From: CAVYXF01 sp963772335
Lineage (GTDB): Bacteria > Pseudomonadota > Alphaproteobacteria > Rhizobiales > Rhodomicrobiaceae
Length of the DNA stretch: 64,000 nucleotides
Direction of reading: 5' to 3'
Assembly (NCBI GenBank): GCA_963772335.1
Contig: CAVYXF010000015.1
Coordinates: 302,641-366,640 of the forward strand
Numbering within the stretch: position 1 is the first letter of the stretch; the number at the start of each line of letters is the position of its first letter. Of this stretch, positions 45,599-54,174 are shown piece after piece. Position numbers and translations under genes: made by a program. The notes below the pieces were generated by a model that searched no databases, was not told the origin of the DNA, and worked only from the letters and a program-made list of their open reading frames with translations.

Positions 45599-46561
45599 AT
45601 GACACGTATTTTGATCACCGGGGCAGCAGGTTTCATCGGCAGGCGACTGACCAAAGCCCTGATCGAGGCGGGCTCACTAGCGACAACGCACGGTTCGCGG
45701 GAGCCCATCACTGAGTTACGCCTGGTGGACGCCATCGACGTCGTGCCGCCTCACGCGCCGGGCATCAGGGTGGATGTGCGCAGGGGCGATCTCGCCGACC
45801 GATCTTTCACTCAGACGCTTGCGGAGGGCGGCTTCGACAGCCTGTTTCATCTCGCTTCCTATCTGACACTGCAAGCCGAGCGCGATCCTACCGCCGCCTT
45901 CGCGGTGAATGTGGAGGCGCTGCGGCAACTGCTCGACAACACACGGGGAAGCCCGAAGGTGGTGTTCACCTCTTCGCTCGCCATCTTCGGCGGCAAGATG
46001 CCGGAGACGGTCGACGACAATCTCGCCCCGGCGCCAGAGACAACCTATGGTAGCCATAAGGCGATCAACGAGTTGCTAATCGCCAACTCCTCCCGGCTCG
46101 GCCGCATCGATGGCCGCTCGCTGCGCTTGCCTATCATCCTGACCCGTCCAGGCGCGCCGCAGCCGGTCATTTCGGACCGCCTGTCGGGCATCATCCGGGA
46201 GCCGCTGCGAGGCGTCGATATCTCGGCCCCGCTCGCACCCGATACAGCCGTGCCGGTGGCGTCCGTCGGCGCGGTCGTCGCTGCCTTGATGCGGATGCAC
46301 GACCTCGCGGCCGGCGAACTGCCGGCGAAACGCGCCATGAACCTACCGGCGCTCACCGTGACCCTGGCCGAGATGGCGGAGGCGGTAACGCACCGCGGCT
46401 CGAGCGGTCGCATCACTTATGCGCCCGATCCGCAGATGCAGGCCATCGTCGAGGGCTGGCCGAAGCGGTTCGTCTCCGAGAACGCCATAAGGCTTGGAAT
46501 TACTCCCGATGCCGATCTCGATGCGCTGATTTCAGACTATCTCGACCACCGGGATGGCTGA
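45599..46561 (+). CDS. denD: D-erythronate dehydrogenase-like NAD-dependent epimerase/dehydrogenase
   Basis: This 320-residue extended SDR begins with the NAD-binding motif ILITGAAGFIGRRL. SSLAIFGGKMPETV and the catalytic YGSHKAINE follow. This combination is typical of DenD, which oxidises D-erythronate to 3-oxo-D-erythronate. The next step would be a DUF1537-type kinase such as the one at 20521-21777. The last 8 nt overlap the start of the broken monooxygenase gene, showing a former operon. The ribosome binding site is weak. A different aldonic acid substrate remains possible. Confidence 0.85.
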   Translation: MTRILITGAAGFIGRRLTKALIEAGSLATTHGSREPITELRLVDAIDVVPPHAPGIRVDVRRGDLADRSFTQTLAEGGFDSLFHLASYLTLQAERDPTAAFAVNVEALRQLLDNTRGSPKVVFTSSLAIFGGKMPETVDDNLAPAPETTYGSHKAINELLIANSSRLGRIDGRSLRLPIILTRPGAPQPVISDRLSGIIREPLRGVDISAPLAPDTAVPVASVGAVVAALMRMHDLAAGELPAKRAMNLPALTVTLAEMAEAVTHRGSSGRITYAPDPQMQAIVEGWPKRFVSENAIRLGITPDADLDALISDYLDHRDG

Positions 46562-47846
46562 GATCTCCATCATCGGCGCCGGCTCTTCGGGCGTGACCGT
46601 AGCGAAGGCGCTCAGAGGCGAGGGGCTGGCCTTCGACATCTTCGAGAAGGGCTCCAATGTCGGCGGGATGTGGCGCTAGGAGAACGACAACGGGCAAAGC
46701 TCCTGCTACGCCTCGCTTCATATCGATACCTCCAGGCCAAACCTGGGCTATAGCGATTTCCCCATTGATGCCTCGCTCCCCGATTTCCTCTCCCACGCAC
46801 AGTTCCTCAGGCATCTGGAGGCCTATGCCGAGTGTTTCGGTATCGCGAGCTGATTACGTTTCAACACCGAAGTGCTGTCCCTGGAGCCGGTCGGCGGCCG
46901 GTTTCGTGTGCATCTCTCGACAGGCGAGCAGCGCGAATACTGCACCGTCATCGTCGCGAACGGCCATCTGTTCGATCCACGCATGCCGGACTTCCCCGGC
47001 TCCTTTGATGGCGAGCAGATCCACTCGCATTATTACCGCACCGCGGTCCCCTATGAGGGCAAGCGGGTGCTGGTGGTGGGGCTTGGCAATTCTGCGGTCG
47101 ACATCGCCGTGGACCTCAGCCGGCAAGCGGCGCGCGTCCTTCTGTCGACGCGGCGGAGCGCCTGGATTATGCCGAAATACCTCTTCGCCGGCCTATCGAT
47201 CAGGTCTCCGGCGCTATCGCACGCCGGGCGAAGTTGCCCACCCCTATAGTGCGCCGGATTATGGCGCGGCTGGTCCGCTTTAGCGTCGGCGATCAGCGGC
47301 GTTTCGGCGTGCGGCGACCGGAGCATCCGAGGTGGCGCGAGCACGCCACACTCAGCCAGGAGCTGCTGCCCTATATCGGCCATGGCTACATCACCATGAA
47401 ACCGAATATCCGGGAGTTGCGCGGCGACCGTGTCGCCTTCGTCGACGGGACCGAGGAAGCTCTCGAAGCCATCATCTATGCAACGGGCTACAAGATCACC
47501 TTCCCCTTCCTTTCCCTGCAGGTGTTCGATCCGGACCGGCAGGCCCGCCGCCTTTACCGGCGCATGGTGTGCCTTGAGCATCCAGGGCTGATCTTTGCCG
47601 GTCTCGTGCAGCCGATCGGGTCGACAATTCCGCTCGTCGAGCGGCAGGGCCAGTGGATCGCCGGCTTTCTCTCAGGCAAGATGAAACTGCCGGAGAATGA
47701 CATCCGCCACCGCGAGGTCGAGACGCACATTGAGCGGCAGCGCAAGACCTATCTCGAACTCGGCGCGCTACGTGCTCGAAGTCGATTTCCGGCAGTATTC
47801 GAAGCAGATGGCGAGCGACCTGCGAAGCGGGCAAGCCCGAGTTTAA
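46554..47846 (+). pseudogene. Flavin-containing monooxygenase, degraded
   Basis: The reading frame begins at ATG 46554 with the FAD-binding motif GAGSSGVTVAKAL. It is interrupted by TAG at 46677 and TGA at 46851, a one-base loss near 47187 and a further shift near 47760. Reading through these, the FMO signature FPGSFDGEQIHSHYYRT, the NADPH-binding GLGNSAVDIAV and the ATGY motif (YATGYKITFPF) are all recognisable, ending at the stop at 47844-47846. An intact protein would have about 430 residues. Four separate lesions make sequencing error an unlikely explanation, so this is a true pseudogene. Its flanks overlap or abut denD and the cyclase gene, as in a decayed operon. Confidence 0.9.
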
Positions 47847-47862
47847 ACCCTGGGGAGGGGAC

Positions 47863-48918
47863 ATGCCGCAAAGCCGCTGGAAGAAACGACCTGAGAACTC
47901 CAACTGGGGCGACTTCGGCCCGGACGATCAACTCGGCCGGCTGAACCTTATAACGCAGGAGAAGGTGCGCCAAGGATTGGCCGAGGCCGCCCTGGGGATC
48001 GCCTTCTGTCTGTCTCTGCCGCTCGACTATCCCGGTGGCAGCGATCTCAATCCGCGGCGAAAGCCGCCGATCCTGCGGCCCACCATGCGCGGCGACAAGC
48101 CGAACTTCAACGCGGCGCTCTCGGGCGAGAACGCCGGCGCGACGGACGTGATCTGCGACGATCTTGCCATCCTGCATCTGCAATACTCGACGCAGTGGGA
48201 TGCTCTCTGCCATGTCGGCTCGCAATTCGACGCTGATGACGACGGCGTGGCCGAGCGCGTCTATTACAATGGCTTCCGCGCCGGAGTGGACATTACCGGG
48301 CCGGCGGACGGCGCCGATGCCGGGCTTCCACAGCAGGCGACAGATCGCAGTACCTCCCATGCCGGCGCGCTGGACATCGAGAGAATGGCGGCGCATTGCG
48401 TGCAGGGCCGCGCCGCGATGATCGATCTGCGCGCCCATCTCGGCGATGTGCACACGGTCGTCGACTACGATGCGCTGATGCGCGTGATCGAGGCCGACGG
48501 CGTTGAGATCGAAACTGGCGACATGGTGTGCCTGCATACCGGCTTTGCCGATATCGTGCTCGGCATGGGGCGCCGGCCCGATCCGCATCGGCTGCACCAT
48601 TCCGCCGCTGTGCTGGATGGCCGGGACGGCAAGCTCCTGAACTGGATCACCGATAGCGGCCTTGCGGCGCTCATCGCCGACAACTACGCGGTCGAAGCCG
48701 TGCCGGCCACGCCCTGCGCTACGCCCCACTGCGCCATGCTGCCGCTGCATGAGCATTGCCTGTTCAAGAACGGCATCCCGCTCGGCGAACTCTGGCATTT
48801 GACGCCGCTGGCCGGCTGGCTTCGGCAGAATGAGCGCTACCGCTTCTTGCTGACCGCGCCCCCGCTTCGACTTCCGGGCGCGGTAGGATCGCCGGTCACG
48901 CCAGTGGGGACGGTCTGA
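47863..48918 (+). CDS. Cyclase-family (kynurenine formamidase-like) hydrolase
   Basis: This 351-residue protein belongs to the metal-dependent cyclase family (PF04199). Metal and catalytic motifs are visible as QWDALCHVGSQFD (usual form H-x-G-T-H-x-D, here altered to CHVGSQFD) and the C-terminal PLHEHCLFKNGIPLGE. Family members hydrolyse amides or lactones such as N-formylkynurenine. GGGGAGGGG precedes the ATG. The stop overlaps the next start by 1 nt (TGATG). The substrate is unknown; the context suggests a carbohydrate-acid or polyol-derived lactone. Confidence 0.85.
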   Translation: MPQSRWKKRPENSNWGDFGPDDQLGRLNLITQEKVRQGLAEAALGIAFCLSLPLDYPGGSDLNPRRKPPILRPTMRGDKPNFNAALSGENAGATDVICDDLAILHLQYSTQWDALCHVGSQFDADDDGVAERVYYNGFRAGVDITGPADGADAGLPQQATDRSTSHAGALDIERMAAHCVQGRAAMIDLRAHLGDVHTVVDYDALMRVIEADGVEIETGDMVCLHTGFADIVLGMGRRPDPHRLHHSAAVLDGRDGKLLNWITDSGLAALIADNYAVEAVPATPCATPHCAMLPLHEHCLFKNGIPLGELWHLTPLAGWLRQNERYRFLLTAPPLRLPGAVGSPVTPVGTV

Positions 48919-49613
48919 TGGAACGTGTTCTGATCACCGGAGGCGCCGCGGGCATCGGCGCCGCCTGCGCCGAGCGCTGCCGGGCGGACGGCTATGAACC
49001 GGTCATCATCGATCGCGATGGTGATGGCATCCGCGCAGACCTGTCGGATCCCGCGCAAACGGCGCAGGCGCTGGCGAAAGTTCTGGAGGGCGGGCCGATC
49101 ACCCGCCTGGTGAACAATGTCGGTGTCGTGGTGCCCGCTCCTGTCGAGGCGCAGACGTTCGCCGAACTCGAGCTTGCGGTGTCGGTCAATCTGCGCTGCA
49201 CACTGCAATGCCTCCAGGCCGTTTTGCCGGAAATGAAGGCGGCGGGCTTCGGGCGGGTCGTCAACATCTCGTCGCGCGCTGCGATGGGCAAGCAATTGCG
49301 TACCGCCTATGCGGCGACGAAGGCCGGTCTGATCGGCATGACTAAGACCTGGGCCCTCGAGCTTGGCGAATACGGCGTCACCGTCAATGCCGTGGGGCCG
49401 GGGCCGATCCAGACGGCGCTGTTCGAGCGAGCCAACCCGCCGGACTCCCCGCGCACGCGCGCAATCCGCGAGGCGATCCCCGTGCGCCGCATGGGGACAC
49501 CGGCGGACGTGGCGCACGCCGTAAGCTTTCTTCTGGACGCCCGCACGGGATTCGTCACGGGGCAGGTGCTTTATGTCTGCGGCGGTATGACGGTCGGCGC
49601 GGCCGCGGCGTGA
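48918..49613 (+). CDS. SDR-family oxidoreductase
   Basis: This 231-residue classical short-chain dehydrogenase has the cofactor motif ITGGAAGIGAACAE, the NNVGVV segment, and the catalytic triad with Ser in ISSRAAMG, Tyr in TAYAATK and Lys four residues on. The C-terminal VTGQVLYVCGGMTVG is typical. It is translationally coupled to the cyclase gene. At position 12 of the Rossmann region the acidic residue D of IIDRDGDG suggests NAD rather than NADP use. The substrate is unknown but is probably a secondary alcohol of the same pathway. Confidence 0.9.
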   Translation: MERVLITGGAAGIGAACAERCRADGYEPVIIDRDGDGIRADLSDPAQTAQALAKVLEGGPITRLVNNVGVVVPAPVEAQTFAELELAVSVNLRCTLQCLQAVLPEMKAAGFGRVVNISSRAAMGKQLRTAYAATKAGLIGMTKTWALELGEYGVTVNAVGPGPIQTALFERANPPDSPRTRAIREAIPVRRMGTPADVAHAVSFLLDARTGFVTGQVLYVCGGMTVGAAAA

Positions 49614-49815
49614 AGGCGGACACAGGACGTGGGAATCCGCTGAGGCGGAATCTACGATAGTTGAGTAGGGGTGAAGATCTCCGCGATGCTGTTTTTTGGC
49701 GCGGAACTTGAAGCCACTCAGCCTTCGAAAGCGGCCTACCTCGCGGTGCGCCGCTCCATCCCAGATACGCCCTGAGCTCGAGAGCGCCCCTCAACACAGA
49801 AGCGCCGCGACGCTC

Positions 49816-50366
49816 CTATCCCACCTCCACCATCACCGACGCCTTTCTCCGCAGCGACTCCCGTGCCGCGTCGGCCAGCAGCAGCGCGCGGCGGCCCGCG
49901 GCGAAATCCGACTCGATCGGTGCACCCGACTCCACCGCTTCTATGAAGGCGTCCAGCTCCAGCGCATAGGTCGGCAGATAGCGCTCCATAAAGCTCGGCA
50001 AAAGCGTATCGCTGGCGGCGGTCGCCGACCCGGAATAGCGCAGCATCCCCGTGCGGGTGAGATTGTCGGAGCACACCATGCACTTCGAGCCGAACACCTC
50101 GACGCGCTGGTCGTAGCCATATACTGCGCGGCGGCTGCAGCTGATCCGCGCCATGACCCCGCTCTCGAAGCGCAGCAGCACTCCGCGGTGTCGGTATCGC
50201 CGAGCCGGCCAATATCGGGATCGACGAGGACGCTGCCCATCGCGAACAGTTCGATGCGGCCGCCGATGCCGGACAGCCACAACGCCATGTCGAAGTCGTG
50301 GATCATCTGGTCATCGAACTGCCCGCCGTAGACGGCGATATACACAAACCTTACCTGACGCCCCAT
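49816..50366 (-). pseudogene. Gfo/Idh/MocA dehydrogenase remnant (C-terminal domain, frameshifted)
   Basis: The sequence matches only the C-terminal substrate domain of an inositol 2-dehydrogenase-like enzyme. GGQFDDQMIHDFDMALWLSGIGG is followed, after a one-base shift near 50180, by VLLRFESGVMARISCSRRAVYGYDQRVEVFG and a normal C-terminus. The N-terminal NAD-binding domain is gone, cut within about 20 nt of the end of the SMP-30 gene. It therefore records a deletion plus a frameshift. The intact paralogue is at 56534-57541. Confidence 0.85.
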
Positions 50367-50387
50367 GCAGAAAAATGCTGCGAAGAA

Positions 50388-51254
50388 TCACAGAAGGCTG
50401 AGGCGTTCCGGTATGCCGGGAACGGCAACGTCGATGGCAAAGAGGCTCCCGGCGTGCGGGGTGGCCTGCAGCTCCTCGGCGCTGTGCCGCACCCGCAGCG
50501 TCGTGGCAAAGAGGCGATTCCCGTCTTTGCCGCCGAGAGCCACGCAAGTCGGAGCCCGTGCTTCGAGTTCGATGGTGTCGGTGAGGCGACCCTCGGGGGA
50601 AATGCGCGCAAGGCATCCGCCCCAAACGCGCGCGCTCCAATAATGGCCGTCTTTGTCGACGGCAGCGCCATCCGGCTTCCCCGGCGCGATGTACACACCG
50701 GCCAGCGGTTCGATTTCTTCAAAGTTGGCGAAGTCGGGGCCCACCGCAAACCGCCGGATAATGCCCACCGGCGTATCGGCGAAATACATGACCGTGCCGT
50801 CTGGCGAGAGGGCGAGACCGTTGCTAACCGTGACGCCGCTAAGCAGGCGCGTCACCTCGCCCGTCAGTGTAATCCGATAGAGGGAGGCCACCGGCTGGCG
50901 GTCCCGCTCGTCCATCGTGCCGAACACGATGCCGCCGAACGGATCGACCGCCGCATCGTTCACCCGGGTCTGCGGAAGATCGGCCTCAATGGTCGCTATG
51001 GTCGTGAAGTTGGTCAGGCTCGCATTGCTCAGTGCGATCCGGCTGGCAAAGCCGATGACGAAGCCCGCACCGCGCCGCGGCTTGATGAAACCCGCCCGCT
51101 CCGGCAGCGGGAATTCGCTCACCACATCATCCGGCGCCAAGCGGAAGATCCGGCTCTCCTCGATATCGGTCCAATAGAGGCAGCTGTCCCGCGGGTCCCA
51201 GAAACAGCTCTCTCCGAGACTGTTGCGGCAATCGAGAATGCAGTTCGCTTTCAT
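50388..51254 (-). CDS. SMP-30/gluconolactonase family protein
   Basis: This 288-residue six-bladed beta-propeller is expected to hydrolyse a sugar-acid lactone using a divalent metal. Metal ligands are visible: Glu in LGESCFWD, Asn in TRVNDAAVDPFG, and Asp in the PDGAAVDKDGHYW region, plus SNGLALSPDG. The start overlaps the stop of the upstream isomerase gene by 4 nt (ATGA), so the two are coupled. No signal peptide is seen, so it acts in the cytoplasm. Confidence 0.9.
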   Translation of the reverse strand: MKANCILDCRNSLGESCFWDPRDSCLYWTDIEESRIFRLAPDDVVSEFPLPERAGFIKPRRGAGFVIGFASRIALSNASLTNFTTIATIEADLPQTRVNDAAVDPFGGIVFGTMDERDRQPVASLYRITLTGEVTRLLSGVTVSNGLALSPDGTVMYFADTPVGIIRRFAVGPDFANFEEIEPLAGVYIAPGKPDGAAVDKDGHYWSARVWGGCLARISPEGRLTDTIELEARAPTCVALGGKDGNRLFATTLRVRHSAEELQATPHAGSLFAIDVAVPGIPERLSLL

Positions 51255-52171
51255 GCCGGCACCCGATCGGCTGGCGCGATCCCGACCGACTTCAGGAAGT
51301 CGTAGCTCTCGCGGGCATTATCGAGCGGCGAGGCATCGCCGGTCGGATCGACGTCCTGCCCGACCACGGCGAGCCCGGAGTAGCCGATGCCGGTGAGCGC
51401 ATCGTGCACGGCAACGAAGTCGACCGCGCCGCGCCCGAGCGGGCAGAAGATGCCACGCGCGATCGCGCTGAAGAAGTCGGTGCCGTCGGCGATGCAGGCG
51501 GCATGCACCTCAGCATCGATGTACTTAAAGTGCATATGGCCGATCCGCCCGGCATAGCGCTTGATCAGCGCGATCGGATCGGCCCCGGCATAGGCCGCGT
51601 GCCCGGTATCGACGCACAGCCCGACCAGCTCCGCGGGCAGATCCTCCATCGCCCGGTCGAGCTCATCTTCATATTCGATGGTGGTGCCCGCATGGGCGTG
51701 GAGCGTGGATTTTATGCCGTAATCATCGCGCGCAATCCGGGCAAGCTCGGCGATCCTGCCCATCATCGCCCGCCAGTCGGCCGGGTTGAGGCGCGACGAG
51801 GCTGCGCTCCGCCCGGCGGTGCGACCCCGCTCCTCCGACACGCAATTGATGATGACGAGGCGCGGCGCATCGAGCGCCCTGAGAATTTCGCAGGTTCGTC
51901 GCGTTTTCTCGACCACCGCCGGAAATGCGGCTGGGTCGGAGAGCGGATCGAACAGACCTCCCGCGGAAAGAGTAAGCCTGCGCTTCGCCAGCTCGTCGGA
52001 AAGCTCTAGCGGATCCGTCGGGAGATAGCCGACCGGGCCGAGATCGATCGCGGCGAAGCCGGCGGCGGCAGCCTCATCGAGCACCCGGCGCCAGTCAGCT
52101 TTCTCCGGCCGGTCGGCGAAATCGACGCCCCATGAGCAGGGCGCATTGGCAAGACGGTAGCTCGCAGCCAT
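51251..52171 (-). CDS. Sugar-phosphate isomerase/epimerase family (IolE/IolH-like TIM barrel)
   Basis: This 306-residue TIM-barrel protein of the xylose-isomerase-like superfamily begins LANAPCSWGVDFADRPEKADW. Metal-ligand segments follow, including LHAHAGTTIEYEDE and LCVDTGHAAYAGADP, then HMHFKYID. Relatives are inosose dehydratases and keto-sugar isomerases of inositol and polyol catabolism. GAGGAG at 8 nt spacing fixes the ATG at 52171. That start overlaps the stop codon of a small upstream remnant (TGATG), showing it was once translationally coupled to another dehydrogenase gene. Confidence 0.88.
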   Translation of the reverse strand: MAASYRLANAPCSWGVDFADRPEKADWRRVLDEAAAAGFAAIDLGPVGYLPTDPLELSDELAKRRLTLSAGGLFDPLSDPAAFPAVVEKTRRTCEILRALDAPRLVIINCVSEERGRTAGRSAASSRLNPADWRAMMGRIAELARIARDDYGIKSTLHAHAGTTIEYEDELDRAMEDLPAELVGLCVDTGHAAYAGADPIALIKRYAGRIGHMHFKYIDAEVHAACIADGTDFFSAIARGIFCPLGRGAVDFVAVHDALTGIGYSGLAVVGQDVDPTGDASPLDNARESYDFLKSVGIAPADRVPA

Positions 52172-52290
52172 CAGACAATCTCCTCGATGTTGACCCAGCG
52201 GCGCTCCTCGGACGACACCAGCGCCTCCTCGACCACCCGGTCGACCCGGTAGCCGAACTCGCAATCCGCATCCCAGCGCTCGCGGACTCT
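52171..52290 (-). pseudogene. C-terminal tail of a Gfo/Idh/MocA-type dehydrogenase
   Basis: About 37 codons end in a stop that overlaps the next ATG. The sequence (FGYRVDRVVEEALVSSEERRW) resembles the last helix and tail of Gfo/Idh/MocA oxidoreductases. The rest of that gene is missing and is replaced upstream by a hydroxyacid-dehydrogenase remnant. The assignment rests on a short match. Confidence 0.55.
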
Positions 52291-52986
52291 ATTGGAGCGC
52301 ATCGGAGGGCTCCGTCAGCACCGCCGGATTGACCACCAGCAAAGGATCGAGCGTGCCGTCGAGCCCGGCGAGCGCGTTGCGCGCTGGGGCAAGACCCATT
52401 GCGAGCAGCGACTTTTCCGTCAGCGCCGCGGAATGCGGGCTGAAGATGGCACGCTTCTCGGCGAGCAGCGGATGCTCAGGGGGAAGCGGCTCGGTCTCGA
52501 ACGTATCGATGCCAGCGGCGCGCACATGCCCGCTCCGGATCGCCTCCAGCAGCGTGGTCTCGTCGACGATGCCGCCGCGCGCAGTGTTAATGATGATCGC
52601 GCCCGCGCGCAATTGCGCCAGCTCGCGCCGGCCAATCAGATCGCGCGTCTCCGTGCCGAGCGGCACATGGAGCGAGAGCACGTCGGCGGCGGCGAGCCCT
52701 TCGCTCAGCGTGGGGGCGAACACCGTATCGGGATCTGCGCGCCGGTCGGCATAGGGATCGAAGACGAGGATCTTCATCCCGAAGGCTGCCGCCCGCCGCG
52801 CCACCTCGCGGCCGATCCGGCCGAAGCCAACGATCAGTAGCACGCGACCGCGCAGCTCGACCCCGTCGATCCGCGAGCGCGCGCCGAAATCGCCGCGCCG
52901 GACCGCCTCGTCGAGCTGGACCCCGCTGTGCGCTGCCGCCAGCATCAGGAACATCGCCTGCTCGGCGACCGAGGTGGCGTAAGCGC
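52289..52986 (-). pseudogene. D-2-hydroxyacid dehydrogenase remnant
   Basis: About 230 codons hold the NAD-binding domain and end of a phosphoglycerate-dehydrogenase-like enzyme. VAEQAMFLMLA, the Rossmann motif IVGFGRIGREVA, the catalytic Arg in NTARGGIVDE, Glu in DTFETEPLPP and His in SPHSAAL are all present. The N-terminal substrate domain of about 100 residues is missing because the sequence joins an iolD fragment at about 52986. It might still be translated from an internal ATG at 53005, but a protein without its first domain should be inactive. Confidence 0.85.
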
Positions 52987-53351
52987 GTCGCAAAGCTGTC
53001 GCCACACAGGAACAGCACCGGCAGCCGGTTGGCCATCGCGACGCCCGCCGCCGTCACCATGTTCGACGAGCCGGGGCCAATCGAGGACGAGAGAACATGG
53101 ATCTGCTTGCGCCGCCGCGCCCTGGCATAGGCAACGGCGGCCAGTGCCATGGACTGCTCGTTCTGCCCGCGATAGGTCGGGAGCTTCTCCTGCACATCGG
53201 CGAGCGCCGAGCCGAGGCAGGTCACGTTGCCGTGGCCGAAGATTGCATGAACGCCGGAGAACAGCGGCAGGATCTCGCTCTCGTCGTCGATCTTCTGCGC
53301 GATGAGAAAGCGCACGATGGCCTGCGCAAGGTTAAAGCGAACGGTCTTCAT
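52987..53351 (-). pseudogene. iolD: iolD remnant (first about 120 codons)
   Basis: The sequence from ATG 53351 is the start of 3D-(3,5/4)-trihydroxycyclohexane-1,2-dione hydrolase, a thiamine-diphosphate enzyme of inositol catabolism. VRFNLAQAIVRFL, IFGHGNVTCLGSAL, the TPP glutamate region YRGQNEQSMALAAVAYAR and SSSIGPGSSNMVTAAG are visible. After LPVLFLCGDSFATR the homology stops and out-of-frame hydroxyacid-dehydrogenase sequence follows. About 80 percent of the usual 600-odd residues are lost. It lies 31 nt after an intact SDR gene. Confidence 0.87.
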
Positions 53352-53382
53352 TGCGGGCGTTCCCAGTCATGCCTCATGTTCG

Positions 53383-54174
53383 TCAGCTTGTGCTCGTCCA
53401 GCCGCCGTCGAGCATCAGCGCCGAACCGGTCATCAGCGCCGAGGCGTCCGAGGCGAGAAAGACCACTGCCCCCATGACGTCCTCCGGCGTGCCGAGCCGG
53501 CCGAGTTTGATCTTCCCCAGCACCGCCGACCGGAACACCTCGTCCTGAAGGAAGGGGCGGGTCATCGGCGTCTCGATGAAGGTCGGGCAGATCGTGTTGA
53601 CGCGGATGCCATGCGGACCGAGTTCCGCCGCCATCGCCTTAGTCATCCCCTCGACCGCATGCTTCGTCGCGCAATAGACCGCCCGCTTCGCCGCGCCGAC
53701 ATGGCCCATCTGCGAGGAGATGTTGATGATCGAGCCGGGCCGGCCTTCCGCGATCAGCCGGCGCGCCACCGCCTGTGCGAGGAAATAGGGCGCGCGGACA
53801 TTCACGGAGAACACGGCGTCGAAATCTTCGACGCTAGTCTCAACGAATGGCGAGGGCCGGTTGGTGCCGGCGTTATTAACAAGGATGTCGAACGGCGCCC
53901 GCGCGGCGATCCAGTCCGAGGCACCTACGACATCGGTGACGTCCAGCACCGCGGAGGCGGTGTTCCCACCGGAGACGCGGATGGATGCCGCCGCGGCCTC
54001 GATCTCGTCTGCCGACCGTGCAACCAGCGTGACCTCCGCTCCCGCTGCGGAAAGTGCGGCGGCGCAGGCAAGACCGATGCCCCGCCCGGCTCCGGTTACG
54101 AGCGCGCGCCGCCGATCCAGCCGAAGCGAGGGTGTGATGGGAACCTCAACCATGGCGCCCCGCTGATCAGTCAT
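53383..54174 (-). CDS. SDR-family oxidoreductase
   Basis: This 263-residue short-chain dehydrogenase has the cofactor motif VTGAGRGIGLACA, NNAGTNRPSP, the catalytic Ser in INISSQMG, Tyr/Lys in YCATKHAVEG and the C-terminal TGSALMLDGGWTS. It resembles gluconate 5-dehydrogenase and related sugar-alcohol dehydrogenases. The start at 54174 overlaps the end of the HisD-like gene by 8 nt, so they form an operon. A second ATG at 54153 is possible. Confidence 0.9.
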   Translation of the reverse strand: MTDQRGAMVEVPITPSLRLDRRRALVTGAGRGIGLACAAALSAAGAEVTLVARSADEIEAAAASIRVSGGNTASAVLDVTDVVGASDWIAARAPFDILVNNAGTNRPSPFVETSVEDFDAVFSVNVRAPYFLAQAVARRLIAEGRPGSIINISSQMGHVGAAKRAVYCATKHAVEGMTKAMAAELGPHGIRVNTICPTFIETPMTRPFLQDEVFRSAVLGKIKLGRLGTPEDVMGAVVFLASDASALMTGSALMLDGGWTSTS

